64,000 nt of DNA from Pseudomonas baltica (GCF_014235765.1 NZ_JACMYH010000004.1:310001-374000), one strand, 5' to 3'; shown: positions 1-8,780, counted from the first letter of the stretch. The notes: generated by a model not told the origin, from the letters alone. A program made the numbers and translations.

Positions 1-1
1 C

Positions 2-1798
2 AGCCCCGGCGAATGGCTCGATTGCGACCTGGTCGGCAGCTCGGGCGGTTACAGCCCGGTGGTGCACCTGGCCTCGCACCTGGGCGGCAAGCCCGTCTGG
101 CGTGAAGACATCCTCGGCTTCGTGCCGGGCGAAGCACCGCAGAAACGCCTGTGCGTCGGCGGCGTGAACGGTGTGTATGCCTTGGCCGATGCCATGGCCG
201 ACGGTTTCGAAGGCGGTGCCCGAGCGGCCTCGGAAACAGGCTTCGGCGTCGTCGAAGGCACCTTGCCCAATGTCTTGACCCGCGTTGAAGAGCCGACCCT
301 GGCGCTGTTCCAGGTGCCCCACGACAAGGACACGGCGCGCGCGCCGAAGCAATTCGTCGACCTGCAGAACGACGTCACTGCGGCCGCCATCGAACTGGCT
401 ACCCGCGAGGGTTTCGAGTCGGTCGAGCACGTCAAGCGCTACACCGCGCTGGGCTTCGGCACCGACCAGGGCAAGCTGGGCAACGTCAACGGCCTGGCTA
501 TCGCCGCCCGTTCGCTGAACGTCACCATTCCGGAAATGGGCACGACCATGTTCCGCCCCAATTACACGCCGATCACCTTCGGTGCGGTGGCCGGGCGTCA
601 CTGTGGCCACCTGTTCGAGCCGGTGCGTTTCACCGCGCTGCATGCCTGGCATGTGAAGAACGGTGCCGAGTTCGAAGACGTCGGCCAATGGAAGCGCCCC
701 TGGTACTTCCCCAAGCGTGGCGAGGACATCCATGCTGCCGTCGCCCGCGAGTGCAAGGCGGTGCGCGACAGCGTCGGTCTGCTGGACGCCTCGACCCTGG
801 GCAAGATCGACATCCAGGGCCCGGACGCCCGCGAATTCCTCAACCGCATCTACACCAACGCCTGGACCAAGCTGGACGTGGGCAAGGCACGCTACGGCCT
901 GATGTGCAAGGAAGACGGGATGGTCTTCGACGACGGTGTCACCGCCTGTCTGGCCGACAACCACTTCCTGATGACCACCACCACCGGCGGTGCCGCGCGG
1001 GTCCTGCAATGGCTGGAAATCTACCAGCAGACCGAATGGCCAGACCTGAAGGTCTACTTCACTTCGGTCACCGACCATTGGGCGACCCTGACCCTGTCCG
1101 GCCCCAACAGCCGCAAGCTGCTCAGTGAAGTGACCGACATCGACCTGGACAAGGACGCTTTCGGCTTCATGACCTGGAAAGAAGGGCAGGTGGGGGGTGT
1201 GCCGGCGCGCGTGTTCCGCATCTCCTTCACCGGCGAGCTGTCGTACGAGGTCAACGTCCAGGCCGACTACGCCATGGGCGTGCTGGAGAAGATCATCGAG
1301 GCCGGCAAGCAGTACAACCTGACCCCCTACGGCACAGAAACCATGCACGTGCTGCGTGCCGAGAAGGGCTTCATCATCGTCGGCCAGGACACCGACGGGT
1401 CAATGACCCCCGACGACCTGAACATGGGCTGGTGTGTCGGGCGGACCAAGCCCTTCTCGTGGATCGGCTGGCGCGGCATGAACCGCGAAGACACCGTGCG
1501 CCACGAGCGCAAACAACTGGTCGGCCTCAAGCCGGTCGATCCGAACAAGTGGTTGCCCGAGGGTGCCCAGCTGGTGTTCGACCCCAAGCAGGCGATCCCC
1601 ATGAGCATGGTCGGCCACGTAACGTCGAGCTATGCCAGCAACTCGCTGGGTTATTCGTTCGCGATGGGTGTGGTCAAGGGCGGTCTCAAGCGCATGGGCG
1701 AACGGGTGTTCTCGCCGCAGGCCGATGGCAGCGTGATCGAAGCTGAAATCGTCTCCTCGGTGTTCTTCGATCCGAAGGGCGAGCGGCAGAACATCTAG
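2..1798 (+). CDS. soxA: Sarcosine oxidase alpha subunit, 5' end outside window
   Basis: The reading frame is already open at the left edge and runs to a TAG stop, giving about 598 C-terminal residues of a family that is usually about 1000. The visible part starts inside the FAD/NAD-binding and middle region (SSGGYSPVVHLASHLGG). It then contains the aminomethyltransferase-like GCV_T fold from about residue 200 onward, with a C-terminal barrel. In the heterotetrameric enzyme SoxBDAG this subunit oxidatively demethylates sarcosine to glycine and passes the C1 unit to tetrahydrofolate. soxG, purU and fdhA follow on the same strand and dispose of the C1 unit, which supports the call. The true start codon is not in the window. 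Confidence 0.95.
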   Translation, partial: SPGEWLDCDLVGSSGGYSPVVHLASHLGGKPVWREDILGFVPGEAPQKRLCVGGVNGVYALADAMADGFEGGARAASETGFGVVEGTLPNVLTRVEEPTLALFQVPHDKDTARAPKQFVDLQNDVTAAAIELATREGFESVEHVKRYTALGFGTDQGKLGNVNGLAIAARSLNVTIPEMGTTMFRPNYTPITFGAVAGRHCGHLFEPVRFTALHAWHVKNGAEFEDVGQWKRPWYFPKRGEDIHAAVARECKAVRDSVGLLDASTLGKIDIQGPDAREFLNRIYTNAWTKLDVGKARYGLMCKEDGMVFDDGVTACLADNHFLMTTTTGGAARVLQWLEIYQQTEWPDLKVYFTSVTDHWATLTLSGPNSRKLLSEVTDIDLDKDAFGFMTWKEGQVGGVPARVFRISFTGELSYEVNVQADYAMGVLEKIIEAGKQYNLTPYGTETMHVLRAEKGFIIVGQDTDGSMTPDDLNMGWCVGRTKPFSWIGWRGMNREDTVRHERKQLVGLKPVDPNKWLPEGAQLVFDPKQAIPMSMVGHVTSSYASNSLGYSFAMGVVKGGLKRMGERVFSPQADGSVIEAEIVSSVFFDPKGERQNI

Positions 1799-1810
1799 CA
1801 CAGGGCGCCT

Positions 1811-1897
1811 GTAGGAGCGGCCAGTGGCCGCGAAAAGCCCGCCGCGGTGTGCCAAGGCAACTGCAGCAGGCCCTTCGCGGCCGATGACCGCTCCTAC
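1811..1897. repeat. REP pair, type 1 (GTAGGAGCGG family)
   Basis: Two inverted copies of a GTAGGAGCGG...GGCCGCGAA palindromic element face each other in the soxA-soxG gap, ending in CTCCTAC. It is a typical Pseudomonas REP doublet and would fold into a stable mRNA hairpin between the two cistrons. Confidence 0.85.
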
Positions 1898-1953
1898 GGG
1901 AGCTCACCACCTTCTTGCAGGCTTCAACAGCATTCACTGACAGGTGCAGCAAA

Positions 1954-2586
1954 ATGACCACAGTCAACGTATACCAGCAACGCCCCGCTTCGGGCGCCAA
2001 GGCCGAAGACCCGCTCCACCATGCCGACCTCGCCAGCCTGGTGGGCAAGGGTCGCCAGGGCGCCGGTGTGACCCTGCGCGAGAAAAAGCTGCTGGGTCAC
2101 CTGACCCTGCGCGGCGACGGCCATGACCCGATCTTTGCCGGCGCCGTGCACAAGGCAACCGGCCTGGAATTGCCCGGCGCCTTGAGCCTGGTCAGCAGCG
2201 GCGACACGTCGCTGCAGTGGCTGGGCCCGGACGAGTGGCTGCTGATCGTTCCCGGTGGCGAGGAACTGGCCACCGAGCAACGCCTGCGCGAAGCGCTGGC
2301 CGGGTTGCATGTCGCGGTGGTCAACGTCAGCGGCGGCCAGTCGCTGATCGAACTGAGCGGGCCGAACGTGCGCGACGTGCTGATGAAGTCCACGAGCTAC
2401 GATGTGCACCCGAACAATTTTCCGGTAGGCAAGGCGGTGGGTACGGTGTTCGCCAAGTCTCAGCTGGTGATCCGCCGCACCGAAGAGGACACCTGGGAGC
2501 TGTTGATCCGCCGCAGCTTCGCCGATTACTGGTGGCTGTGGTTGCAGGATGCCTCGGCCGAGTATGGGCTGAGCATCCAGGCCTGA
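1954..2586 (+). CDS. soxG: Sarcosine oxidase gamma subunit
   Basis: 210-residue protein, the usual SoxG length, starting MTTVNVYQQRPASG. This start was chosen over an upstream in-frame codon because an AGGTG ribosome site lies 7 bases before the ATG. The body matches the GcvT-like gamma-subunit fold (LQWLGPDEWLLIVPGG; SLIELSGPNVRDVL). It is a small subunit of heterotetrameric sarcosine oxidase and contacts the alpha subunit. It follows soxA after a REP doublet and precedes purU in the same direction. Confidence 0.95.
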   Translation: MTTVNVYQQRPASGAKAEDPLHHADLASLVGKGRQGAGVTLREKKLLGHLTLRGDGHDPIFAGAVHKATGLELPGALSLVSSGDTSLQWLGPDEWLLIVPGGEELATEQRLREALAGLHVAVVNVSGGQSLIELSGPNVRDVLMKSTSYDVHPNNFPVGKAVGTVFAKSQLVIRRTEEDTWELLIRRSFADYWWLWLQDASAEYGLSIQA

Positions 2587-2609
2587 CAGTGCAGGGATTG
2601 CACAGCCCT

Positions 2610-2696
2610 GTGGGAGCGGTCATCGGCCGCTAACCAGGCGCCGCGGTGCATCGGACATACCACCGTGCGCCGTTCGCGGCCGATGACCGCTCCTAC
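2610..2696. repeat. REP pair, type 1
   Basis: A second GGGAGCGGTCATCGGCCGC... / ...CGCGGCCGATGACCGCTCCTAC inverted doublet fills the soxG-purU gap, in the same family as the one between soxA and soxG. Confidence 0.85.
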
Positions 2697-2729
2697 AGTT
2701 GTTTCGACCTCGACACCAAAGGACTACCC

Positions 2730-3587
2730 ATGAGCCGCGCCCCTGACACCTGGATCCTCACCGCCGATTGCCCCAGCGTATTGGGCACGGTGGATGCGGT
2801 TACGCGCTACCTGTTCGAGCAGGGCTGCTATGTCACCGAGCACCACTCGTTCGATGATCGACTGTCGTCGCGCTTCTTCATCAGGGTCGAGTTTCGTCAG
2901 CCCGACGGCTTCGATGAAGTTGCCTTTCGCGAAGGCCTCGCCGAGCGCGGAGCCAGCTTCGGCATGATCTTCGAGTTGACCGCGCCGCAATACCGGCCCA
3001 AGGTGGTGATCATGGTTTCCAAGGCCGATCACTGCCTCAACGACTTGCTCTACCGCCAGCGCATCGGCCAGTTGCCGATGGACGTGGTCGCAGTGATCTC
3101 CAACCACCCGGACCTCGAGCCGCTGGCGCGCTGGCACGACATTCCCTATTACCATTTTCCGCTCGACCCCAAGGACAAACCCTCCCAGGAGCGCAAGGTG
3201 TTGCAGGTGATCGAGCAGGCCGGCGCCGAACTGGTTATCCTCGCCCGCTACATGCAGGTGTTGTCGCCAGAGCTGTGTCGGCGTCTGGACGGGTGGGCGA
3301 TCAACATCCATCACTCGTTGCTGCCTGGTTTCAAGGGCGCCAAACCCTATCATCAGGCCTACAACAAAGGCGTCAAACTGGTCGGGGCAACCGCGCACTA
3401 CATCAACAATGATCTGGACGAAGGTCCGATCATCACCCAGGGTGTAGAGGTGGTCGATCACAGTCACTACCCCGAAGACCTCATCGCCAAGGGCCGCGAC
3501 ATCGAATGCCTGACCCTGGCCCGAGCCATCGGCTACCACATCGAGCGCCGCGTGTTTCTTAACGCCAACCGCACGGTAGTGCTGTAG
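2730..3587 (+). CDS. purU: Formyltetrahydrofolate deformylase
   Basis: 285 residues. The N-terminal ACT domain (ILTADCPSVLGTVDAVTRYLFEQG) is followed by a formyltransferase-type catalytic domain with NIHHSLLPGFKGAKPYHQ and the conserved GATAHYINNDLDEGPII. PurU hydrolyses 10-formyl-THF to THF and formate. Its place after soxG fits recycling of the C1 units released by sarcosine oxidase. The start ATG has an AAAGGA ribosome site. The stop codon TAG is the TAG inside the first bases of a type 2 REP element (CTGTAGCAG), so the repeat defines the C-terminus. Confidence 0.96.
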   Translation: MSRAPDTWILTADCPSVLGTVDAVTRYLFEQGCYVTEHHSFDDRLSSRFFIRVEFRQPDGFDEVAFREGLAERGASFGMIFELTAPQYRPKVVIMVSKADHCLNDLLYRQRIGQLPMDVVAVISNHPDLEPLARWHDIPYYHFPLDPKDKPSQERKVLQVIEQAGAELVILARYMQVLSPELCRRLDGWAINIHHSLLPGFKGAKPYHQAYNKGVKLVGATAHYINNDLDEGPIITQGVEVVDHSHYPEDLIAKGRDIECLTLARAIGYHIERRVFLNANRTVVL

Positions 3588-3710
3588 CAGCGGCGCGAGC
3601 CGCGTTCGGCCCTGATGTGATGTGTCAGATGTACCGCGCCGTCATTGACGCGGCTCGCGCCGCTGCTACGGACGACCGCGCATTCCTGTAGCAGCGGCGC
3701 GAGCCGCGTC
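3582..3710. repeat. REP cluster, type 2 (CTGTAGCAGCGGCGC family), three copies
   Basis: A head copy at 3582-3606, an inverted copy ending at 3669 (...CGCCGCTGCTAC) and a third head copy at 3686-3710 lie between purU and fdhA. The first copy overlaps the purU stop codon. Confidence 0.85.
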
Positions 3711-3787
3711 GGGGCATCGCACGAGCAAACGCATGACCGCAGCACGCAAAACCCAAGCTCAAAAACAACAAACAGCGAGGTGAAAGC

Positions 3788-4987
3788 ATGTCTGGTAATC
3801 GTGGAGTGGTGTATCTGGGCTCCGGCAAAGTCGAAGTGCAGAATATCGATTTCCCCAAATTGCAGGACCCCAGGGGCAAACGCATCGAGCATGGCGTGAT
3901 CCTGCGCGTGGTCTCGACCAACATCTGCGGCTCCGATCAGCACATGGTCCGTGGCCGTACCACCGCTCAGGTCGGCCTGGTGCTGGGCCATGAGATCACC
4001 GGCGAGGTCATCGAAGCCGGCCGCGACGTGGAACATCTGAAAGTCGGCGATCTGGTTTCGGTACCGTTCAACGTCGCCTGCGGCCGCTGCCGCTCCTGCA
4101 AGGAGCAGAACACCGGCGTCTGCCTGACCGTCAACCCGGCGCGCCCCGGCGGCGCCTATGGTTACGTCGACATGGGCGACTGGGTCGGTGGCCAGGCCGA
4201 GTTCGTGCTGGTGCCCTATGCGGACTTCAACCTGCTGAAGCTGCCGGACCGCGATGCCGCCATGGAGAAGATCCGCGACCTGACGTGCCTCTCCGACATT
4301 CTGCCGACCGGCTATCACGGTGCCGTGACCGCAGGCGTTGGCCCTGGCAGTACCGTCTACGTGGCCGGTGCAGGCCCTGTCGGGCTCGCTGCCGCGGCTT
4401 CCGCGCGCCTGCTGGGTGCGGCAGTGGTGATCATCGGTGACGTCAACCCGGTACGTCTGGCGCATGCCAAGGCCCAGGGCTTCGAGATTGCCGACCTGTC
4501 CCAGGACACACCGTTGCACGAGCAGATCGCCGCCTTGCTGGGCGAGCCGGAAGTGGATTGCGCAGTCGATGCGGTAGGCTTCGAAGCACGCGGTCACGGT
4601 CACAGCGGGGCCAAGGCAGAAGCACCGGCCACCGTGCTCAACTCATTGATGGGCGTGGTACGTGTGGCGGGCAAGATCGGCATCCCCGGCCTGTACGTTA
4701 CCGAAGATCCGGGCGCGGTGGACGCGGCGGCGAAGATGGGCAGCCTGAGCATTCGCTTCGGACTGGGTTGGGCCAAGTCGCACAGTTTCCATACCGGCCA
4801 GACGCCAGTGATGAAGTACAACAGGCAGCTTATGCAGGCCATCATGTGGGACCGCATCAAGATCGCCGATATCGTCGGCGTGGAAGTCATCTCGCTGGAC
4901 GACGCCCCGCGCGGCTACGGCGAATTCGACGCGGGCGTACCGAAGAAATTCGTCATCGACCCGCACAAGCTGTTCAGCGCCGCCTGA
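3788..4987 (+). CDS. fdhA: Glutathione-independent formaldehyde dehydrogenase
   Basis: 399-residue zinc-dependent medium-chain dehydrogenase. The catalytic zinc region NICGSDQHMVRG and GHEITGEV is near residues 45-75. The structural zinc loop CGRCRSCKEQNTGVC follows, then a Rossmann motif VYVAGAGPVGLAAAASARL. Length and N-terminus (MSGNRGVVYLG) match the Pseudomonas NAD-linked formaldehyde dismutase/dehydrogenase that oxidises free formaldehyde to formate. The ATG has GAGGTG 6 bases upstream. It is the last gene of the betaine/sarcosine C1 block, where it removes formaldehyde from N-demethylation. Confidence 0.96.
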   Translation: MSGNRGVVYLGSGKVEVQNIDFPKLQDPRGKRIEHGVILRVVSTNICGSDQHMVRGRTTAQVGLVLGHEITGEVIEAGRDVEHLKVGDLVSVPFNVACGRCRSCKEQNTGVCLTVNPARPGGAYGYVDMGDWVGGQAEFVLVPYADFNLLKLPDRDAAMEKIRDLTCLSDILPTGYHGAVTAGVGPGSTVYVAGAGPVGLAAAASARLLGAAVVIIGDVNPVRLAHAKAQGFEIADLSQDTPLHEQIAALLGEPEVDCAVDAVGFEARGHGHSGAKAEAPATVLNSLMGVVRVAGKIGIPGLYVTEDPGAVDAAAKMGSLSIRFGLGWAKSHSFHTGQTPVMKYNRQLMQAIMWDRIKIADIVGVEVISLDDAPRGYGEFDAGVPKKFVIDPHKLFSAA

Positions 4988-5023
4988 CCAGACCCGCTCC
5001 TGCAACGAGCATACAACTCCCCT

Positions 5024-5110
5024 GTAGGAGCGGCCATCGGCCGCGAAGAGGCCACCGCGGTGTATCTGCACGACCGCAGCGCGCCTTTCGCGGCCACGGG
5101 CCGCTCCTAC
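5024..5110. repeat. REP pair, type 1
   Basis: GTAGGAGCGGCCATCGGCCG... paired with ...CGCGGCCACGGGCCGCTCCTAC downstream of fdhA; probably also the 3' hairpin of the sox-fdhA transcript. Confidence 0.85.
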
Positions 5111-5157
5111 GTGGCTTCATCTTTGCCATTACACAATTTTCACCCCCGAGGAACATA

Positions 5158-5178
5158 ATGGACCGAACTGCCGTTTGA
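5158..5178 (+). other. Possible six-codon leader ORF (MDRTAV)
   Basis: ATG GAC CGA ACT GCC GTT TGA is preceded by a good GAGGAA ribosome site 5 bases upstream and lies 37 bases before the DUF2780 gene. It overlaps an inverted repeat (GGACCG 5160-5165 / CGGTCC 5082-plus-100, i.e. 5182-5187). It could be a leader peptide or chance; no codon-usage test is possible at this length. Confidence 0.3.
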
Positions 5179-5215
5179 CGACGGTCCGTCTATCTGTCCC
5201 CGAGGTTGCTGCACA

Positions 5216-5788
5216 ATGAACATCACTCGCGCCATGGCCCTGGCTTCCCTGATGGCCGTTGCCACCAGTCCCGCCTTCGCCTTCAACCTGAACGACGCGG
5301 TCAATGCCGCCTCCACCCTGCAGAACGGCAAGCAAGGCAACAACGCTGCCGTTGCCGCAGCCCCGGAAGCCGCAGGCCTGCTGAACACCTTGGGTTCGAC
5401 CCTGAACATCACTCCGACCCAGGCCATCGGCGGCACCGGCGCCATGCTGGGCCTGGCCAAGAATCAACTCAGCACCGCCGACTATTCGCAACTGAGCAAA
5501 TCCGTTCCCGGCATCGACAAGCTTTCGGGCAACAACGCCTTGGGTGGATTGGGAGGCCTGAGCGGCCTGCTCGGCAAGTCCGACCAGAAAAACATCAGCG
5601 CACTGAACAACGCCCTTGGCGACGTGAAAACCACCAGCGACATGAACAGCGCCTTCAGCGCGCTGGGCATGAACAGCGGCATGGTCGGTCAGTTCGCGCC
5701 AGTCATTCTTCAGTACCTGGGCCAGCAGGGTGTCGGCGGCCCGTTGCTGCAAAGCCTGGGCAGCATCTGGGGCGCCACCGGCAGCTGA
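5216..5788 (+). CDS. Secreted DUF2780 (VcgC/VcgE-like) protein
   Basis: 190 residues with a Sec-type signal peptide (MNITRAMALASLMAVATSPA, cleavage about residue 22 after FA). The rest is Gly/Ala/Asn/Leu-rich with repeated LG-type helices, matching the DUF2780 family of small secreted proteins of unknown function. It follows fdhA after a REP and a short leader region. Its stop codon abuts the stop of the convergent acyltransferase gene with no spacer, so no separate terminator fits there. Confidence 0.8.
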   Translation: MNITRAMALASLMAVATSPAFAFNLNDAVNAASTLQNGKQGNNAAVAAAPEAAGLLNTLGSTLNITPTQAIGGTGAMLGLAKNQLSTADYSQLSKSVPGIDKLSGNNALGGLGGLSGLLGKSDQKNISALNNALGDVKTTSDMNSAFSALGMNSGMVGQFAPVILQYLGQQGVGGPLLQSLGSIWGATGS

Positions 5789-6679
5789 TCAACGTCCCGA
5801 TTCGGTGCGCAATGTGCCGATCAATTGGTCTTTCTCGGTCCATAGCTGGTTGACCCAGTTCTGGACCTTGAGCCGAAATACCGCATCGTTTTCATAATCG
5901 CCATCGATCAGGCCCGGATCGATGCTGCGCGACTTGATATCCACGATCACCTTGCGCACATCCCCGCACAACAGGTTCCAGAAGCCCGGGATACGCCCGT
6001 GTGGATACACCACCGTGACGTCCAGCAAGCGATCCAGTTGCGGCCCCATCGCGGCCAGTACGAAGGCCACGCCGCCGGCCTTGGGCTTGAGCAGATAGCG
6101 GAAAGGGGAGGCCTGCTGCTCGCGCTTGGCCTGGGTGAAGCGAGTCCCTTCCAGATAATTGACGATGGTCACCGGCTGACGCTTGTACAGCTCGCACGCC
6201 GCCTTGGTGATTTCCAGGTCCTGGCCCTTGAGGTGTGGGTGCTTGTCCAGAAACGCCTTGCTGTAGCGCTTCATGAACGGATAGTCCAGCGCCCACCAGG
6301 CCAGCCCCAGGAACGGTACCCAGATCAGCTCCTTCTTCAGAAAGAACTTGAAGAACGGCGCGCGACCGTTGAGTGCCTGGATCAACGCGGCAATGTCGAT
6401 CCACGACTGGTGATTGCTTACCACCAGGTAGGACGTGCCCTTGCGCAAGTCGCGTGCTCCGCGAATATCCCACTCGGTACGGGTGCAGACCTTGAAGATC
6501 AGTTTGTCGATCTCCGACCAGGTCTCGGCAATCCACATGACCGCCGCCGAGGCATGGTCGCGCCAGCGACCACGCACCACCAGCTTGACCAAGGCGAACA
6601 CCAGCAAGGGGCCGATCAACACCAGCGTATTGAGCAGCAGAAGGGCGGTCGCAAGACAGCCGGTGAGAAGGCGGCGCAT
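5789..6679 (-). CDS. Membrane-associated 1-acyl-glycerol-3-phosphate acyltransferase-like protein (YihG type)
   Basis: 296 residues. An N-terminal membrane segment (LLTGCLATALLLLNTLVLIG) precedes a PlsC fold with the catalytic NHQSWID (HX4D) motif near residue 89 and EGTR near residue 175. The family transfers acyl chains to lysophospholipids at the inner membrane, and the YihG branch is used for minor phospholipid remodelling. It diverges from the retropepsin-like gene that starts at 6823. The specific acceptor cannot be read from sequence. Confidence 0.88.
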   Translation of the reverse strand: MRRLLTGCLATALLLLNTLVLIGPLLVFALVKLVVRGRWRDHASAAVMWIAETWSEIDKLIFKVCTRTEWDIRGARDLRKGTSYLVVSNHQSWIDIAALIQALNGRAPFFKFFLKKELIWVPFLGLAWWALDYPFMKRYSKAFLDKHPHLKGQDLEITKAACELYKRQPVTIVNYLEGTRFTQAKREQQASPFRYLLKPKAGGVAFVLAAMGPQLDRLLDVTVVYPHGRIPGFWNLLCGDVRKVIVDIKSRSIDPGLIDGDYENDAVFRLKVQNWVNQLWTEKDQLIGTLRTESGR

Positions 6680-6822
6680 AGGGCTACTCTGGCTTCATGA
6701 AGCAGGCAATGATAAGCACAAGCGCGGCTGTAACCAATTCTGCCCGAGGGTTTCGTCAACAAATGTTTCACTTTTATCTCGGTATGCTGCGCGCATTGCA
6801 CACTGCCCCGAAGGAATCCCAG

Positions 6823-7326
6823 GTGAAGAACGTACTCGCCCTGTTGTCCATACTGGCCCTGCCCGCGCTGGCAGCAGAGCCGACCCTGTATGGTCGCTAT
6901 GAATACATCAAACTGCCCGAAATTGGCGGGCAGACGCTCAAGGCCAAGATGGACACCGGCGCACTGACAGCGTCGCTGTCGGCCAAGGACATCCAGACGT
7001 TCACCCGCGACGGCGATGACTGGGTACGCTTTCGCCTGGCCACCAAGGACGCCGACAACAAGGTTTACGAGCACAAGATCTCGCGCATGAGCAAGATCAA
7101 GAACCGCGCCGAAGAAGACGACGATGGTGAAGGTACCGAAGTCTCGCAACGCCCCGTGGTCGACCTGGAGCTGTGCCTGGGCGACGTCAAGCGCACCGTC
7201 GAGGTCAACCTGGTAGACCGCAGCAGCTTCAACTACCCCCTGCTGATCGGCGCCAAGGGCCTGCGTGAATTCAAGGCCGCGGTAAACCCCGCCCGCCGCT
7301 TCGTCGCCGACAAGCCCGACTGCTGA
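6823..7326 (+). CDS. Periplasmic retropepsin-like aspartic protease (Zn_protease/RimB-like family)
   Basis: 167 residues from a GTG start with AAGGAA 6 bases upstream; an upstream in-frame ATG would add non-homologous residues ahead of the signal sequence. A signal peptide (VKNVLALLSILALPALAAEP) is followed by the family motif KAKMDTGALTASLSA. MDTGA is the retroviral-type active-site Asp motif. The family is often mis-annotated as an ATP-dependent zinc protease. Cell target unknown. Single gene, divergent from the acyltransferase. Confidence 0.82.
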   Translation: MKNVLALLSILALPALAAEPTLYGRYEYIKLPEIGGQTLKAKMDTGALTASLSAKDIQTFTRDGDDWVRFRLATKDADNKVYEHKISRMSKIKNRAEEDDDGEGTEVSQRPVVDLELCLGDVKRTVEVNLVDRSSFNYPLLIGAKGLREFKAAVNPARRFVADKPDC

Positions 7327-7435
7327 TTCTGCGTGTGGCAAGCTGGCAATGCGCCTGTCACGTATCCAACGTGCATTAATCAGGATCGTGAGGCCTACGA
7401 GGCGAACGGAAAATCTCTCATTTTCCCCCCTTGGA

Positions 7436-7465
7436 TGCTGGTATATATTGTGGTGTATACCAGCA
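7436..7465 (+). promoter_or_regulatory. Inverted-repeat operator of vapBC
   Basis: A perfect 10-bp inverted repeat, TGCTGGTATA (7436-7445) and TATACCAGCA (7456-7465), separated by 10 bases, ends 13 bases before the vapB start. Its position and symmetry fit autoregulatory binding of a dimeric VapB-VapC complex. The AT-rich half-sites probably overlap the -10 region. Confidence 0.75.
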
Positions 7466-7478
7466 CTGGGGGATGCAC

Positions 7479-7742
7479 ATGTCTCAGACAGCAAAAGTCT
7501 TCGTAAATGGTCGAAGCCAAGCCGTGCGCTTGCCTGCCGCTTTCCGATTCGACACCGATGAAGTCTTCATACGGCGCGATCCCGAGACCGGCGATGTTAT
7601 TTTGTCCAGAAAGCCGGATTCATGGGATGAGTTTCTGGCACTTGTCGCGGAAGGTGGCGTTCCAGACGACTTCCTGAACGCCGACGATCGCACCCAGGCG
7701 GGTGGTGAAAACCGTGATCCACTTGACGGTATCCCTGAATGA
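7479..7742 (+). CDS. vapB: VapB-type antitoxin (AbrB/SpoVT-like DNA-binding)
   Basis: 87 residues. The swapped-hairpin AbrB fold is at the N-terminus ([20 protein letters not shown]) and an acidic C-terminal toxin-binding tail follows. The start MSQTAKV was chosen because a GGGGG ribosome site lies 6 bases upstream; an ATG two codons earlier is too close to it. It neutralises VapC and should repress its own promoter at the inverted repeat just upstream. It overlaps vapC by four bases (ATGA), so the two are translationally coupled. Confidence 0.93.
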   Translation: MSQTAKVFVNGRSQAVRLPAAFRFDTDEVFIRRDPETGDVILSRKPDSWDEFLALVAEGGVPDDFLNADDRTQAGGENRDPLDGIPE

Positions 7743-8143
7743 AGCAGCTGATGCTGGACACCAATACAGTCAGCTACCTGCTCAAGGGGCATCCAGCGGT
7801 CATCAAGAACTTGAGCGCTGTGCCCATGGCATCGGTGTGCATTTCCTCCATCACCGAGGCAGAGTTGCTTTATGGCTTGGCCAAGCGACCGTCGGCGCAG
7901 CGATTGGCGGGACTTGTCAATGCGTTCTTGAAAACCGTCGATATCCTTCCCTGGGGCAGCCAGGCGGCCCAGGCCTATGGCTCGAGCCGAGCCGTAGGCG
8001 AGCGTCGCGGGCAATGTCTGGGCACATTGGACGGCCTTATCGCCGCCCATAGCCTTTCGCTCGGGATGACACTGGTCACCAGTGACAAGGCGTTTCGTTT
8101 TGTCGAGGGACTCGAGGTACAGGACTGGTGCGAGGTCGCGTGA
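7739..8143 (+). CDS. vapC: VapC-type PIN-domain ribonuclease toxin
   Basis: 134 residues with the PIN acidic residues in order: LMLDTN near residue 7, EAELLYG near residue 42, and [10 protein letters not shown]...LVTSD near residues 98-120. VapC toxins cleave RNA, commonly initiator tRNA. The gene begins within the vapB stop codon. It is convergent with the glutathione S-transferase gene 13 bases away. All catalytic residues are present, so it looks functional. Confidence 0.93.
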   Translation: MKQLMLDTNTVSYLLKGHPAVIKNLSAVPMASVCISSITEAELLYGLAKRPSAQRLAGLVNAFLKTVDILPWGSQAAQAYGSSRAVGERRGQCLGTLDGLIAAHSLSLGMTLVTSDKAFRFVEGLEVQDWCEVA

Positions 8144-8156
8144 GCACCCCGGCCTG

Positions 8157-8780
8157 TCAGGCTGACGGCACAGTCGAGCGCAGCGACTCGCGCTCACTCA
8201 CCTCGGCATACCACCCTGCCAATTCCGGATAGCGCTGCCGCCAGCCAGACTCCGGCATGCGAAAATCAACATACCCCAGCGCACAGGCCACGCCGATCGC
8301 CGCGATATCGAACGCTGCGCTCAACTCCGCGACCGCCGTGGCCTCCAGATACGCCAGTCCCCGTTCGATCTTTTCCGCCTGATTATCCAGCCACAACGGC
8401 CAGTGCAGCTCAGGCGGCCGCAGGGCCTTCTCGTAGCGAATCAGCACGGCCGCGTCAAGCATCGCATCCGCCAATGACGCCACCGTCAACCGCCGCCAGC
8501 GCGGCGCCCCTTCCCGAGGGATCAGCGGGTTGCCCACATGCTGGTGATCCAGATACTCCAGGATCACCCGACTGTCATGCAGCGTAGTGCCGTCTTCGAG
8601 TACCAACGCCGGAATCTTCCCGGCCGGGTTGTCCTGGTTCACTGAAGCATCCGGGCTGACAGGGCTCAACGCCACCGTCTTCAGAGCGACCCGCTCCAAC
8701 TGACCGGTCTCATGCAGCAGCACCATGACCTTGCGAGCAAAGGGGGAGGCGGGGTTGTGATAGAGCGTCATGGCGGGCAT
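8157..8780 (-). CDS. Glutathione S-transferase family protein
   Basis: 207 residues. The thioredoxin-like N-domain (LYHNPASPFARKVMVLLHE) has the glutathione-binding segment GKIPALVLEDGTTLHDSRVI (residues about 54-73), followed by an all-helical C-domain. The MPAMTL start has AAGGAG 8 bases upstream. Substrate unknown. It marks the left flank of the low-GC YcaO island and is separated from it by about 150 bases without a gene. Confidence 0.88.
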   Translation of the reverse strand: MPAMTLYHNPASPFARKVMVLLHETGQLERVALKTVALSPVSPDASVNQDNPAGKIPALVLEDGTTLHDSRVILEYLDHQHVGNPLIPREGAPRWRRLTVASLADAMLDAAVLIRYEKALRPPELHWPLWLDNQAEKIERGLAYLEATAVAELSAAFDIAAIGVACALGYVDFRMPESGWRQRYPELAGWYAEVSERESLRSTVPSA

